Assembly (NCBI GenBank): GCA_963969395.1
Contig: OZ017795.1
Span: 21,123,063-21,187,062 of the forward strand
DNA from: Pseudoscleropodium purum
Taxonomy: Eukaryota > Streptophyta > Bryopsida > Hypnales > Brachytheciaceae
Direction of reading: 5' to 3'
Length of the DNA stretch: 64,000 bases
Shown here: positions 40,185 to 54,896 of the stretch, piece after piece
Layout of the letters: every line of letters begins with the position of its first letter
How positions within the stretch are numbered: the stretch's first letter is position 1
Position numbers and translations under genes: made by a program
The notes under the pieces: generated by a model
Databases searched by the model: none
The model's input: only the letters and a program-made list of their open reading frames with translations
What the model was told of the DNA's origin: nothing

Positions 40185-40395
40185 ATAGTCGAAATCATCC
40201 TTTTTGGTACCGTTAGAATAATTTGCTATAAAAAAAATGAAGTCAAGAGCCGTCTCATTGGAGGTCAAATTATTGTGCAAGACGGACTCGTCATGTTTTT
40301 CACACTAAATTCCAAAGATGGAACACCCACACTTTCGTCTTATACCCAAGAATTTTTTTGTCATCTATTGGACACCTCGTCTTACAAGGTTAAAC
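40185..40395 (+). repeat. Dispersed repeat F3, copy 1
   Basis: Collinear with 46915-47080. Shared segments are GAAATCATCCTTTTT, TCATTGGAGGTCAAATTATT, AAATTCCAAAGATGGAACA and CACACTTTCGTCTTAT. Contains no reading frame of note. Confidence 0.5.
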
Positions 40396-41402
40396 TATTT
40401 ATTGAGGATGCTAAAGTCAATATCATTTGCTAAATTAGGTTTACTATAAAACTTGATATCCAAGGAAATTGGTACAAAATAGTTCAACCTATAGTAATTT
40501 TAATTTTCTTTACAAGTACTATGATTTGGGCACTACAACTAAAGATATTGAGGATTATTATGCAAATTTGTTATTCTATAATTCCTTGTAGTAAATCTAT
40601 TTCTTATATCTGACTTGTAATAATTGGTAGGTATGGAACTAACATGAAACCTTGAACCCTAATTCCACATGTGCAAAAATCTCACTCTGGAGGACTTAAA
40701 GTGGTTTAGTGTTGTTGACCCTCTCACGCAAGGTTAAAAAAATGCTCTTATCTTTGAATTGAGAGGTCAAAGTTTCTGAATTTTCTCCCACCAATTCCTA
40801 TAGTACTCTACTACATGTTTGAACAGTTGAAGTTCAAGAAAAACTTTTTTTTTTCATTTTTTTTTTCATTGCTCTAAAAATTCTTTACTATTTTTTGCTC
40901 TAAATGTGTCTTGGTCTGCCTTTAGGGATTGGACTAATTTGTCCTATTAATGAGCCCAGGAAGAATTTCACATCACCTAAAAAACGAGTATCACCACAAA
41001 ACTTTAAAAAAAAATAATAATAATAATTGGTACAATAGAGTAATACTACAAACATGCATTAAATCAAAATAGTGTGACTTTGGTGAAATAATTAGGGTTC
41101 ACACGCACTAATAGGACAAACTAAATCGGTCTAGCCGGTGTCCAGGAGCCCGGAGTTCATTCGGAAAGATGCCGATCCCCGGGAGGCAGGGCATCATAGA
41201 ATTGGGGCTTCGCGCTTGTTTCAACGGCGGTTGCTCCTATTTTGGCATATTCCCAGCGCTGGCCCAACATCCAGTCAAACTTGCAAACCCGTCAAATCTT
41301 GCTCACCGGGATTCGACAGCGCCTGAATCAGGTACGTCATCGACGAATTCCTGGCCAACTTTCAGGACGGTCCTGCAATTGATCGAGCTCTTCCTAGCGC
41401 GC

Positions 41403-41408
41403 TATAAG
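41403..41408 (+). promoter_or_regulatory. Probable TATA box of the allene oxide cyclase gene
   Basis: TATAAG lies in GCGCGCTATAAGAATTCC. About 20-35 bp downstream a C/A-rich stretch, CACCTCCAACACATCTCC, looks like a plant transcription start region. That would give a 5' leader of about 220 bases before the ATG at 41655. Confidence 0.4.
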
Positions 41409-41654
41409 AATTCCCAGCGCCATCACCTCCAACACATCTCCACCTGTTGCATCCACCAGTTCGATCATCGATCCTTTATCGATTAGTAACATTATATACA
41501 TCGATCACCCAGTACATATTTGTCGACCAGTCGATCCCAGAACTCTGAGTTCCAGTTCCAGTTTGCAATAGATTTGCACTTTGGGTTTGCAGTTTGAGTC
41601 CGAGTTTTTGCACGAGTTCATTTTGCCCCAGTTTTGATCAAGCTAGCTAGTGCC

Positions 41655-43314
41655 ATGGCGACGGAATTGATGTCTCGGTCTCAGATTATGTCGAGTATGG
41701 CGATGCCTACTACTGCTGGAGGTTTGCCTCGCAGCGGGACCCTTGTTCGTGCAACTGGGTTGAAGGCCTTGCCGTCGTCTTCGGCTCCGTTGCGACAGAG
41801 TGTGAACAGCAAGGGAATGTTTCCGTCTAGATCTTGCGAGCGCTCTCGTGCTCGCAGTGTGACGCGGTCGGTTCTTGAAACGCCGCGAGTGGAGCAGAGT
41901 GATGTGACTGGAAGTTCCCTCAATCCTGCGGAGGTTTTGATTGAGAAGCTGGCTGCGTTGGGGCGTCCCAATGACAGAGAGCTTCACAAAATGAGTGAGC
42001 TGGCGGACAGGCTTTTCGCGTGGGACGACGTGCCGAAGCTCGGTGGGGGGCTTAACTTGAATTTGCCACCTTCTTGTGTTGTTTTCTTGATCATGACGAA
42101 TTTCGTGTTGCCAAATATTTGATGCTAACCGATTTGTAAACTAAGACGTGTTTGGATTTATGAAGTGTTTTGTGGTGGTAGGAGCGGGTACAGTTTTGTG
42201 AACTGGGGTTGAGGAATGTTGTCAGTTACTAGGAAGAAAAGTTTGTCAAATTCTCAGAAAATTGACTACTACAGTGTGAAAGTGAGACTTGTGGAGATGG
42301 CTAATGTTTTGGATCACGTTTTCTGGATCATTTATTGCAGCGACGAAGCAGACGTTCACAGTGTACGAGCTGAACGAATTTGACCGAGACAGCCCTGCGT
42401 TTCTGGAGCTCAGCAGGCAATCAGTCAACAAAATCGATCCCGATACAGGGGCTCACATCAAGGCTCTTGGTGACCAGGTGCCATTCACAAACAAGGTAAC
42501 TTACTACAATTTCAAACCCCCTTAATCCTAGCTTTTTGAACTGAATTTCCAATTCCATCTGATGATGATTGAATGTTTGCATTCAAAGCATTGTCTACCT
42601 CCGAAAAGGAGACACAGAACGTAGCTCTGGATTGCTATCTGCGCCGACTTGGTGTAATTAGTACAACTATTTTCAACGAATTATTCATTCACGAGAGTTA
42701 TCAAGTGTTCTCAGTGTTCTCAGTGAAATTATTGAATTTTTTCTGTTGACTAACCAGTAATGTTTTTATTTTTGGTGCAGATCTACGACCCGACTTTGAA
42801 GATGAGGATTGGGATCACAACAGGGATCTGCTTACACATGAAAAATTATCCCGGAAGGGGAGCTCCCGAGTTGCACCAATTGCCGTTCTTCACAGCCGAT
42901 CACTACGAGACCATCATGAGTTGGTACTTCGGCGACATGGGGCACATTAGCGGCATGGTACAAACTCACTAAACCATGGAACTCACGCACTAATATCTCA
43001 CTGAGTCCATTTTCAAATCCGCTCTGATTCATCTGATCTGTGGAACTGTTGTCCTTCAGGGTCCATTCATAAACTTCCAAGACACGCTGATGGGCGTCAC
43101 CGGCGGAACAGGATTCTTCGCCGAAGCCAGAGGAGTGGTTCGGCTTCATCCCATCACGCCCTTCAAGTTCATGTACACGTTCACGGTTTCCGGCATTCCT
43201 GAGCTCCCCAAGTTCCTGCTGAACCCTCTTGTGACTCCCCATTTCGGAGTGGAGTCCCACCCGGATGCTTTGCAATGCAAGCCCGGCCATGCCATGCCCA
43301 ACTTCACTGACTAG
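41655..43314 (+). CDS. AOC: Allene oxide cyclase-like protein, 324 aa
   Basis: Allene oxide cyclase closes epoxy-octadecatrienoate to OPDA in the plastid, an early step of jasmonate/OPDA synthesis. Four GT-AG exons: 41655-42042, 42341-42495, 42781-42957 and 43060-43314. The AOC barrel begins near residue 135 with FTVYELNEFDRDSPAFLELS, then GDQVPFTNK, RIGITTGIC (Cys198), SWYFGDMGHIS, GPFINFQDTLMGVTGGTGFF and FKFMYTFTVSGIPELP, ending NFTD as other AOCs end NFTN or NYTN. Residues known from AtAOC2 to line the site are kept: Glu139, Asn141, Ser147, Pro148 and Asn180. The position equivalent to Tyr in GPYLTYED is Phe243. The N-terminal extension of about 130 residues, Ser/Arg/Ala rich at first, fits a plastid transit peptide but is long; moss AOCs of about 190 residues lack most of it. 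The ATG in GCCATGGCG is a strong start; the frame is open only slightly further upstream, without an ATG. It may be a diverged paralogue. Confidence 0.88.
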
Positions 43315-43365
43315 AAAGACGTAGCTTATCATACGTCCAGTCAGGAAGTCTAGATTATATTATCC

Positions 43366-43517
43366 TCAGTCCTTTTTCCTACTAGATTTGGGTGCAAAAA
43401 GAGTGCAACTCAAATTCCTATAGATCTAGCTAGGTTATGGTCTTAGTCCTTTTCCGTGCTAGATTTGGGTGCAAAAAGAATGCAACTGAAATTTCCATGT
43501 CATTAAGTTATGGCCTT
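43366..43517 (+). repeat. 77-bp tandem duplication downstream of the allene oxide cyclase gene
   Basis: Two copies start at about 43366 and 43443. Both contain AGTCCTTTT, CTAGATTTGGGTGCAAAAAG and TGCAACT, and then TTATGGTCTT or TTATGGCCTT. It lies about 50 bp after the stop codon, so it is probably in the 3' untranslated region. Confidence 0.8.
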
Positions 43518-44813
43518 CAATTCAGGGAGTTTCGAGAATCAGTTTTTCTTTTGCATCCTTCGTTCAGATTGCCGTAATCGTGACAAGTACGCTTGGACAG
43601 TCAATTAAACATGGAAAGTCCATTCTTGCTCTGATTATGTGTACCTGGTTGGGGTGCTGCATCATTCTTTTCTTTCTAGTAAGTTAATGGACGTAATTCT
43701 GTTGCAGTTTTAAAATAAATGGATGGCCATTTCGTAGATGAATGTGCCTGTCCTTTTGCTGACGGTCAATTTCGTGAAATTGGCGCAATTATTTTCACAA
43801 AGCTCGAAAAAAAACTAGGTCTGGTGCAGATTTACGTTTCAGCCCACGCGCTCCCAAATATGCTGAAGTTGTGGAATTCCGCAACCTTCAGTAAATTGTC
43901 GTTGCCATATCCCTTCTCTGGTTCATGCATTTAGTTTGGTCAGCACAATCTCGGACTTCGCATTCATGTGCTGCGATCTGAATGGTACTACTGTACAGTA
44001 CAATCGCATTCTTTCATGACTCTCGCAATGCCCAATTTCATGTAAGTCGGTTTTGGGTGGAATTGCATATAAGACAAGCAGCTGTGCTACTGAAGAAGGG
44101 CTTTGTCCCTGTAGCATTGGCTCGCTTTAAGCATCTAGCTATGCAATAATCCCTGTAGCAGCGGCTCTCTTATCGAGTAAGATCCTACTCCAAATTCCTC
44201 CCATTAACTGTATTGGCAGCTTTTGTAGCATTTGTCCTGAGCCAACAAATTACTGATGTCCTTGCACGGGGAGGGAGGATTCCTTACAACTGGACAACCG
44301 ACTGATTCAACAGAAAACATGCCCTTTCAAGTTGGCCAAGGAACCCCAGTATCGAAGTGAGCAAAATTCTGGCTGCTTGTGGAAAGAGTCCAATGTAGCT
44401 GATTCACCTATTGAGTGTTTATTTTTATTTTTGCCACGCAGGCAAATATTGCTGCGCTTACGCAAAATTTGGGTATGTACAGTACATTACATACCTTTCA
44501 CATTTTGTAAAGATCTGACTATTTTTCTTTCTGAAATTTCTGAAATTTCAAAACTCCTTCAATGAAATTGGCGCTAAGCTTTCACCTGCATCCTCACAGT
44601 CATACAAAAAGCATTCCAATTTTTTCTACTGAATTTCTTACTTCACACCCTAGTTCTAGCAGCAAGAATGAAGAATTTTTCGGGGATACGGCTACCCCGC
44701 GTGTACGGAAGGACCCAGAGAGCGACCTGGATATAAGTTATGCCTCCAGGTAGACGATGCCGTCGTCCCAGCAACCAATATATCCTGATTGCCAGTTGGA
44801 AGAATTTTCCTTT

Positions 44814-45110
44814 CTAGTTAGACTTGTCTTGATGCCCACTCAGAGCCTCAAAGGATATCTGGGCTAAGTCTACCCACCTCAGTATGTGATTGGGCAAGTG
44901 CTCAAACCGGGGCTCAAAGTCCAGTAGCCATTGCTTGAGCTTTTTCCAAAAAAAAAGGATGTTGGTGACAAAGTCTTCCTTGATAAAAAATGCACGATGA
45001 AGTTCGACCTAATGCAACGCTGACAACAACTGGCCATGGATTGACTGTTCAAAAGCCTTATCGGTTGGAATCTTACTGACAGGCAAGCCTTGATTGGCAA
45101 GAGTTTTGAG
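44814..45110 (-). pseudogene. LINE-like remnant with DUF4283-like segment
   Basis: The minus strand reads, with one internal stop, TLANQGLPVSKIPTDKAFEQ, GQLLSAL, ELHRAFFIKEDFVTNILFFW, KKLKQWLLDFEPRFEHLPNH and WVDLAQISFEAL. The order (input segment, sentence about an aromatic 'FW' step, 'W..DF.P', then a hydrophobic W segment) resembles the DUF4283 domain of plant LINE ORF1-type proteins. Identity is from pattern memory only. A chance frame or another element type remains possible. Confidence 0.3.
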
Positions 45111-46639
45111 AAGAGTTTCATTGCTTCAATTAATGGTGTGCATTCATAATTTACACGAGAATTAGTCAAGCTCTTCGAGAGATTACTTTTCACACCAAGT
45201 GATCATAAACATTAATTTCTAGCTCTCTTGCCAATCGCACCCGGTGTCTTCCTCGTACGGGGTGTCAAACCTTGCGATTCCAGCTCCGTAGTTTGTGAGT
45301 CTGCTACCCAATTGGGCAGTATTTATTAATCCTTGAACCCACCTTGCCAAGCGGACCTGGCTTTTTATTCCAAGGGTCTTTTTGTTTATTATCGAGTCGT
45401 CGGTTGTCACGAGAGGAGCAAGAATACTTGGAATTCAATGATCAAAGGAATATTTGATCTGCAGTATCACTACAGAAGAGCCTCAAATTATGGGTTCAAG
45501 AACATTATGGATTCGATTTTTCTTTCTACAAAACACTTAACTTATAGAACTTTGACATACAATTTTGAAATCGCCTTTTTCTGCAAGCCAACGTACTCTG
45601 ACACCCTCTGTACGTTCTAACCTCTGTTCAAACCAATCCTACAATTACAAACTAAAAAGTACCTATAACTTAGCAAAAGCATAGCCAGAGATTTACATAC
45701 AATTCAGAATTTTACTAGTTTAGAATCGTACAAAATGCTGCAAAAGTGAAGACAAGTATAAATTTACGTTTCAGGCAAGCACGTCTTCAAAAGTGCCAAC
45801 ACTAATAAGGGTATGTTCACACTTGCTGTTAGTGGTGATGTTTGCAATTTGAATTGAGACTAAAATTAGGTCTAATTTCATTCTTAAGATCCTCAGTAAT
45901 AACACTTTTTAACACCAAGTGCAAATATATCCTAAGTTACAAGAAATTGTGTCGTTTGTAACCACAAATTGTGGTGGTAGAACATCAGAAGGAGTAGGAT
46001 GGCACCAAAGCAAAGGAGTGTGCACCCAAGTAAGAAGGTTTACATTCCGCTTTGGTGAGTTTGGGGCACATAATCCAAGATTCCCCACACTAAGGTGAAT
46101 TAGCCCATGATAGGCAAGTCGTCCAATGTAGACACCTAGAAAATCATCCATTACAATCTTACATCAACCCATGGAAAGATTTTTGCTCATAAATGAGATT
46201 AGGACTTCATTAGGTTGAAACCAATGTCTTGAGTGATGGTGATAGAGTTATTAGTGACTATTCTAGGAACTTCTATCTTTCTATTGTAAATTCATTATGA
46301 GAATTAGCTTTTTTATTCCTCTATGCCATGGCTATGTTGGAAAATATTGAGACTGCTTTAAGTGGTGAGATGACCATTATAGTTACACTTTTGTGTGGTT
46401 TGGTGGTAGTTTAGAGATTGATTTGGGTCTATAGGACATCACACTTCAAATAGTGATAACAAATTTATATTTGATCAAAAAAATAAAATTTCAATTGTTC
46501 TTTGCATTTCTCATGTGTTGTCTTAATATGGAAAAAAATGTAGTTTTTTTTCAAAAATGTCAATATAAGCTATCATAGGCTGGTTTACTTTAATTATTGG
46601 TGAGTAGCAATGTCTTTGCATTAGATGTTTGGGGGGGGG

Positions 46640-46830
46640 GGGTTGGAAATGGCTGCTGTTAGAATTTTATTTTATTTTTTGAAAATTTTAAAATGCAAAA
46701 AGAAAAATTAATTAATTAATTTTTTTAAGAAATAAAACAAAGTGACGTGGCAATCATTGTGCCATGTCATGCAACTGTTGGGGGATAGTGCATCGAGTTT
46801 GGGAATGCAAATTTAGACAAGGGAACTCAC
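46640..46830 (+). repeat. Palindromic-core repeat block, copy 4
   Basis: After a run of twelve G at 46631-46642 and an A/T-rich linker comes the core TGACGTGGC-aatcattgt-GCCATGTCA (46743-46769), followed by TGCAACTGTTGGGGG. Same orientation and geometry as copy 2 at 27247. Confidence 0.6.
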
Positions 46831-46914
46831 AACCCCCTTGAGGGGCTGAATCTCATCTAATGTTTTGAGTCCAAAGTAGTAGAATGTCATTGATTTCACC
46901 TTATAAGAATAGGC

Positions 46915-47080
46915 TAGTCATTGTGGAAATTATCTTTTTAATACAATGTAGATCATCTATTTTAAAAAAAATCAAAATCACTCATTAGAGGTCAAACTAT
47001 CAATATGTTAGACCTCCCCCTTTTGCACAAAATTCCAAAGATGAACATCTACATTCTACCTTATCATGTTGAAGTACATG
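46915..47080 (+). repeat. Dispersed repeat F3, copy 2
   Basis: Same-strand relative of 40185-40395. Shared segments are GGAAATTATCTTTTT, TCATTAGAGGTCAAACTAT, AAATTCCAAAGATGAACA and ACATTCTACCTTAT. Confidence 0.5.
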
Positions 47081-50063
47081 AATGGTCTATATTGAAGTAG
47101 GAGATTGATGATGTGACAATTTAGAAGATAATTTACAATTTAGAAGGATAGACTATTGTGATATATTTATTAATTAATTTTCTTTAAAAGTTGAAAGGAA
47201 TTGGCATCTAATTCAAGTTGTTTCATATTTTTTGGATGGTCTTTGCGGAATTCATTACAAACTTTGAAGTTTAATTCATATAAGGCTCTCAAAGCATTCA
47301 CCTTCTTATATATTCACTATTGATATATTAATAAATGCAATTGGTACATTGAAGAAAGTAGTGTTAGTATACCTATGTATTAGAGAATGCTCTTAAAGCC
47401 TAATCACTTTTTAGACCTCCTATGTTACTAATAGAAGAGGCCAAACTACATGAATTCAAGCATAATAGGTCACAAAGGTTCAGTTTCATAACATTCTTGA
47501 AGGAGTTAGGAATTGGAAGTCTTGAGCCCCAATTCTAATTCAAGGAAGCATAGTTTGGTAACTAAGTTGTTCCAATTTTCAAGAATATTCAATTTTTGAC
47601 ACATGGGGATATCATCAAGAATAGCATTTACTATCAATACCTTTGTAATTTATAAAATCGCTCCCAAATTATTTTTTTCATTTATTCTAGTCTTTCATTG
47701 AAATTATACTTCTTCTTTTTAATATAAATCTTCTGATGTAACGAGTTTAAGAATGAAAATATCAATATTGATCCAATTACTATAAATAAAGGAGAAGATT
47801 GGTACATCTCTACAAAAAATTTAATAATTGTTTTCAAAAAATAAGTTCAATAAAAATGCTTTTCAAGATATTTTATCATATAGAAAAGATATTTTTTTGA
47901 TAATTTTTTAATCTATTTTTAGAATTCATTTTCCTCCAAACTTGTTTTCAACATATGGTATCAAAGAAAATTTTAGTTACTATCAACTATTCTACAACTA
48001 CAATGGGTGGTCAACATTGCTTTTAAATGTTATGCTTTTGTAGTGTTGCAATGATGTATTTTGTTTTTGAAGTTGCAACATTAGCATCACTTATAAAACT
48101 TATACAACTAAATGCAGGGAGATGCTAATTTTAGTTCAATACAAAAACTTTTTAGCTTGTACTAATTACAAAGAAGTGGCTTAAGTAAATTATATATGAT
48201 ACAATTATTGCACCTAAATTCCAACATTTGATCACCTCAATAGTATACTACTAATTATGAAAATTAGATGTTATCTTTCCAAATTTATAAAATATAAAAA
48301 GTAATAATGATTTTCATGCTGTATTTTAAGAAGGCAAGACTTTGAAGTGTCATAATTGCCTAGAAACAAAACCCTAATATTTTTAAGGATTTGATATTTT
48401 TTGCATTCCAAATCATGTTGAAAGAGTATTATTGTAAGCTTATTTTCTACTTAGTTTCACGCTTATTTTTTTGTTTAATTAGTATACACTTGGAGAAGAA
48501 TAAACCTCTTCTTAGTAGAACAAAACTCAATTGACTTCATTGACTTCTTTAAATTCTAATTGTGATTTTTGCGTTTTTTTGTAATTTTAGAGTAGAGGCA
48601 ATTGTCAAAATTCAAGTTCCTCAAGGAAAATCTAAAAGCTTTGTGCTCAAGATAAGCAAAGGTTTAGTTTGTTGATTTGTAAAGATTTTGTGTAACAATT
48701 TCTATTTAATTTGAGGTTTCATTTATTTCACAATCTCTTGTTAATTGAAATTTATCAAGAATTATGGAAAAATCTGTAGGGCAAAAGAAATTCTATATAA
48801 TTTCCTTTCATATGTGATATTTCTATAGTACATTTGTCTATTGAAAGGTGTCTTGGGTGGAGCTTTGTGGCACACCTACACGTCAAGTGAAAATTGATTT
48901 AGAGGGAATTTTGTCCCAAAGCCTCCAACCTTGGTCTTTTTGTTTCAAAATTATATTAGAGTTTTATTTTTAAAATTTCATTTGATACAATTGCCTTTAA
49001 AGTATACATAAGGTTGTGGTAAAAATTTATAACTAAAGAATTGACCAACCTAGATTTTGGGATAATTCAAAAAAAGAATTAGATGCAATCAATGATTTTT
49101 CTTTCAATTTTTTAAAGTAGCATAATTTGCAATCTTCATTTGAGTTAAAAAAAACTTTTTGCATACACAAATATACAAACTATTGATGAAACATCAATTA
49201 ACTTTTTGTTTGAAAATATTTCCATTTATTTAAAATTTGGCTGCTTAATCCATTTAAATTTGAAATTTTTTACAATATATGTCATTTTCTATTTTAGAAC
49301 TACATTGTTGCAAAACTACCTCAAATATGGTTACACTAGTTGGGGTTCTAAAGAGATATATCTACACAATCTACACAACTTTTTGCATATTGTCGTTGAA
49401 CTTATCAAGTTGTAGTAAGGTAATTGCACTTATATATTTCAAACCAAATTTTAAACAAATCCTAGCCTATTCATTCTTGCCTTAGATATACAATTGTTAT
49501 TCATTAGAGTTTGGGGCCAATTTCATATATACTTATTTTTAGAATTAAACAAAAAAAATAATAGAAAACCATGCCCCAATGCTTATTCGGATGGTTTGCA
49601 ACAATGGTTTTTTGATGCTCGATTTTCTGCCAATTGACTACAACCAAAAAGTGGTGGTTATTTTTTGGTAAGAAAATTTTCATATTTTCCAGTCAAAATA
49701 GCCGAATTACTGCTGTTTTTTTTAAGACCAAAAACCAGATTTTACCTAAGTATCACCTAGATATCACCCAAGTATCACATGAGTATTGAAGAAATAGCTG
49801 GGTACTTCTCCAAAATGATAAAAAAAAAATCACTGGTTTGCAGTGAACGTTCCGTCGTCACTCCCAAAGTCTAAAGGCACTTTGATTTCACTTATGGAAC
49901 TCGCACCTTCATTGCCACAGCCAGCTTTTCCCTGGAGTCCCTTCCCTCTTTGCTCGTTCGCCGCTCCCTCCTCACGCTACCCTTGTTTTCTCGAATTCGC
50001 TCAAGGGATTGTCTCGTAGGGTTGCAGCTGCACGACACTTGAGGCCGCAAACAAACAACAACC

Positions 50064-53128
<3,065 letters not shown>

Positions 53129-53965
53129 ATTCGAGTGAAGCTGGGTGGTCGTAAAGCAAGCAATACAAATCTCAGCAACTTTCACCATGCTCGATGTCGA
53201 GTGAGATGATGAGAACTTTACTCAATGTTTATAGTATTCTATTTGAAGGTGTAGTGTACTTCAATTGGCGAGTCTTGTAAATACTTCCGTTTCATATATG
53301 AGTAAAGAGTACTCGCTACATTTCATTTTATGATGATTCACTTTGGATTTTGGCTGTGATGTAAGAACGTCGTCAGGTTAATCATTCAACCTTGAAACAA
53401 CGGGCTTATCTGTGTGGTCATCGGCCAAGCAATTATCCATTGATCGAAAATGAATGTGTGCATTCTTTTGTTTTGCACGATTGTTGCAAGTCAACCATTG
53501 GGCATTTTTTTTTGGTTCTGTTTCCTTAAGAGGGTCAACTTGCAAATTTTTTTTTTTTCTTACAACTTTGTATAATAATATCACTTCCACTCTTGACAAT
53601 TTCTTGGAGAAGGAACATGTTGGTTCTTTGTAGGATCTACCTCCCAATGGAGGCATAAAGAATGGAACTAATCATCTACAGTCCATGAGGCTTTATATAG
53701 TTGAACCATTCCCAACATATGCTTTATTCGTATCAATCTTTAAAATTGGAGTTTAACCTTTTTCACTTTCACTAATTTCATCAAATTATTCATAAAGGAA
53801 GATTGTCTTAGGTGATTGAATATTGTAGTATACCACATGAAAGAATGTTGTATTATTGATTGCTTATGAATTTTCTACTTAACCCTCTAAGGATGCTATG
53901 GACCTCAAAAGTTCAATGAAGGACTTTGTTAATTGTAGAAACAAAGAACACACCTATTGGCCCAG
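53129..53965. other. 3' flank of the dioxygenase gene
   Basis: Sequence of mixed composition, turning AT-rich after about 53,700. It presumably includes the 3' untranslated region of the upstream gene. I see no gene or other feature that I can support. Confidence 0.5.
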
Positions 53966-54541
53966 TAATTAAAGTATTTTGGTGACTACTTGGGGCATTA
54001 GGGGGCCACATCCTTCCAGGGTTAAGTTATGTCATCAACAAACTTGAAACCAATTTTCAAGGTTTAGAATTCATTTGTCAATATCCCTATCACTATTGTT
54101 TTTTATACATATTTTTGAAGAATCTATAGTATTATACGGTAGTGATAATATCAATATTCCTATCCATCCATTTATGTATTGGACTATTGTATTCTTACAC
54201 AAGATTTTCTTGAATCTAATAATGGATCAACAATCTATCCAACTAGAAGGATCTATCAACAATCTAATCAACCCTGGAAAGATGCAACCCCCCAATGCCC
54301 CAAGTAGTCACCAAAATACTTAAATTATTGTTGATCCATTACTAGATTCAAGAAAATCTTGTGTAAGAGTATAATAGTCCAATACATGAATGGGTGATGG
54401 ATAGGAATATTGATATCATCACTACCTTGTAATACCTATAGATTCTTCAAAAATATGTTAAAAAAGCAGTAGTGATAGGGATATTGACGAGTGAATTCTA
54501 AGCCTTGAAAACTGGTTTCAAGTTTGTTGATGACATAACAA
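53966..54541. repeat. Interleaved inverted repeat, order A-B-A'-B'
   Basis: Segment A (53966-54023, with TTTTGGTGACTACTTGGGGC) recurs inverted as A' at 54270-54327. Segment B (54024-54233, from AAGTTATGTCATCAACAAAC to AATGGATCAACAAT) recurs inverted as B' at about 54327-54541. Both pairs are roughly 90% identical by eye. A' lies between B and B', so this is not a simple hairpin. The right half corresponds to a circularly permuted unit. About 36 bases separate B from A'. No coding potential. Confidence 0.8.
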
Positions 54542-54896
54542 AGGTTTGATAGCAACAAGAGTGACGTTATTTGGGCTAGACTGTAAGTTGCTCACAGTTT
54601 ACGCAGCAGTCTTCGAATGCAAAATCTTGCTCCATTGAAGGTAACTTCACAACCTCACACAGATTCCAAGCTACAAATATCACAGGCCACAACTGTGACT
54701 ATCAACAACGTGACATAACTTACATGGACTTCGTGAGTCTAGGCCTACATACTATGAGCCGCAAATATGCATACGGTAATATGCAAATATGCAAATATTC
54801 CCCATTGGGGAAGTATGGAAAGCTGTGTACATGACCTAGGCTGGTACCTGAATAACATATTCATACGGTAAGACATGAATGTTACAGCTGCAAGGT

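Larger units (their letters stand above)
20361..41100. other. 20.7 kb gene desert, AT-rich, with decayed transposons
   Basis: No host gene is recognisable across this stretch. Contents listed separately are two copies of repeat F1 (23895-24915 and 28945-29520), palindromic-core blocks (27095-27300 and 33660-33830), the mariner-like element 31081-33364, one copy of repeat F2 (34435-34670), a promoter-like island (35430-35760), a small MITE-like element (39680-39885) and one copy of repeat F3 (40185-40395). Simple repeats include (CT)n at 22351-22368 and A/T-rich runs at 24175-24262. A 56-bp local duplication carries GAAATAAACTYACTATTGTT at about 34879 and 34935. TCTCTATAAATGCAATTT is doubled near 38030-38062. 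Confidence 0.6.
43518..50063. other. Intergenic spacer between the allene oxide cyclase and dioxygenase genes
   Basis: The first 2.2 kb are of mixed composition and hold a LINE-like coding remnant (44814-45110). The minus-strand frame at 45219-45410 may belong to the same remnant but I do not recognise it. From about 45,900 to 49,850 the sequence is AT-rich, with a palindromic-core block (46640-46830) and repeat F3 copy 2 (46915-47080). The last 150 bp before 50064 are C/T-rich and probably include the promoter and leader of the dioxygenase gene. Otherwise I see nothing that I can name. Confidence 0.55.
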
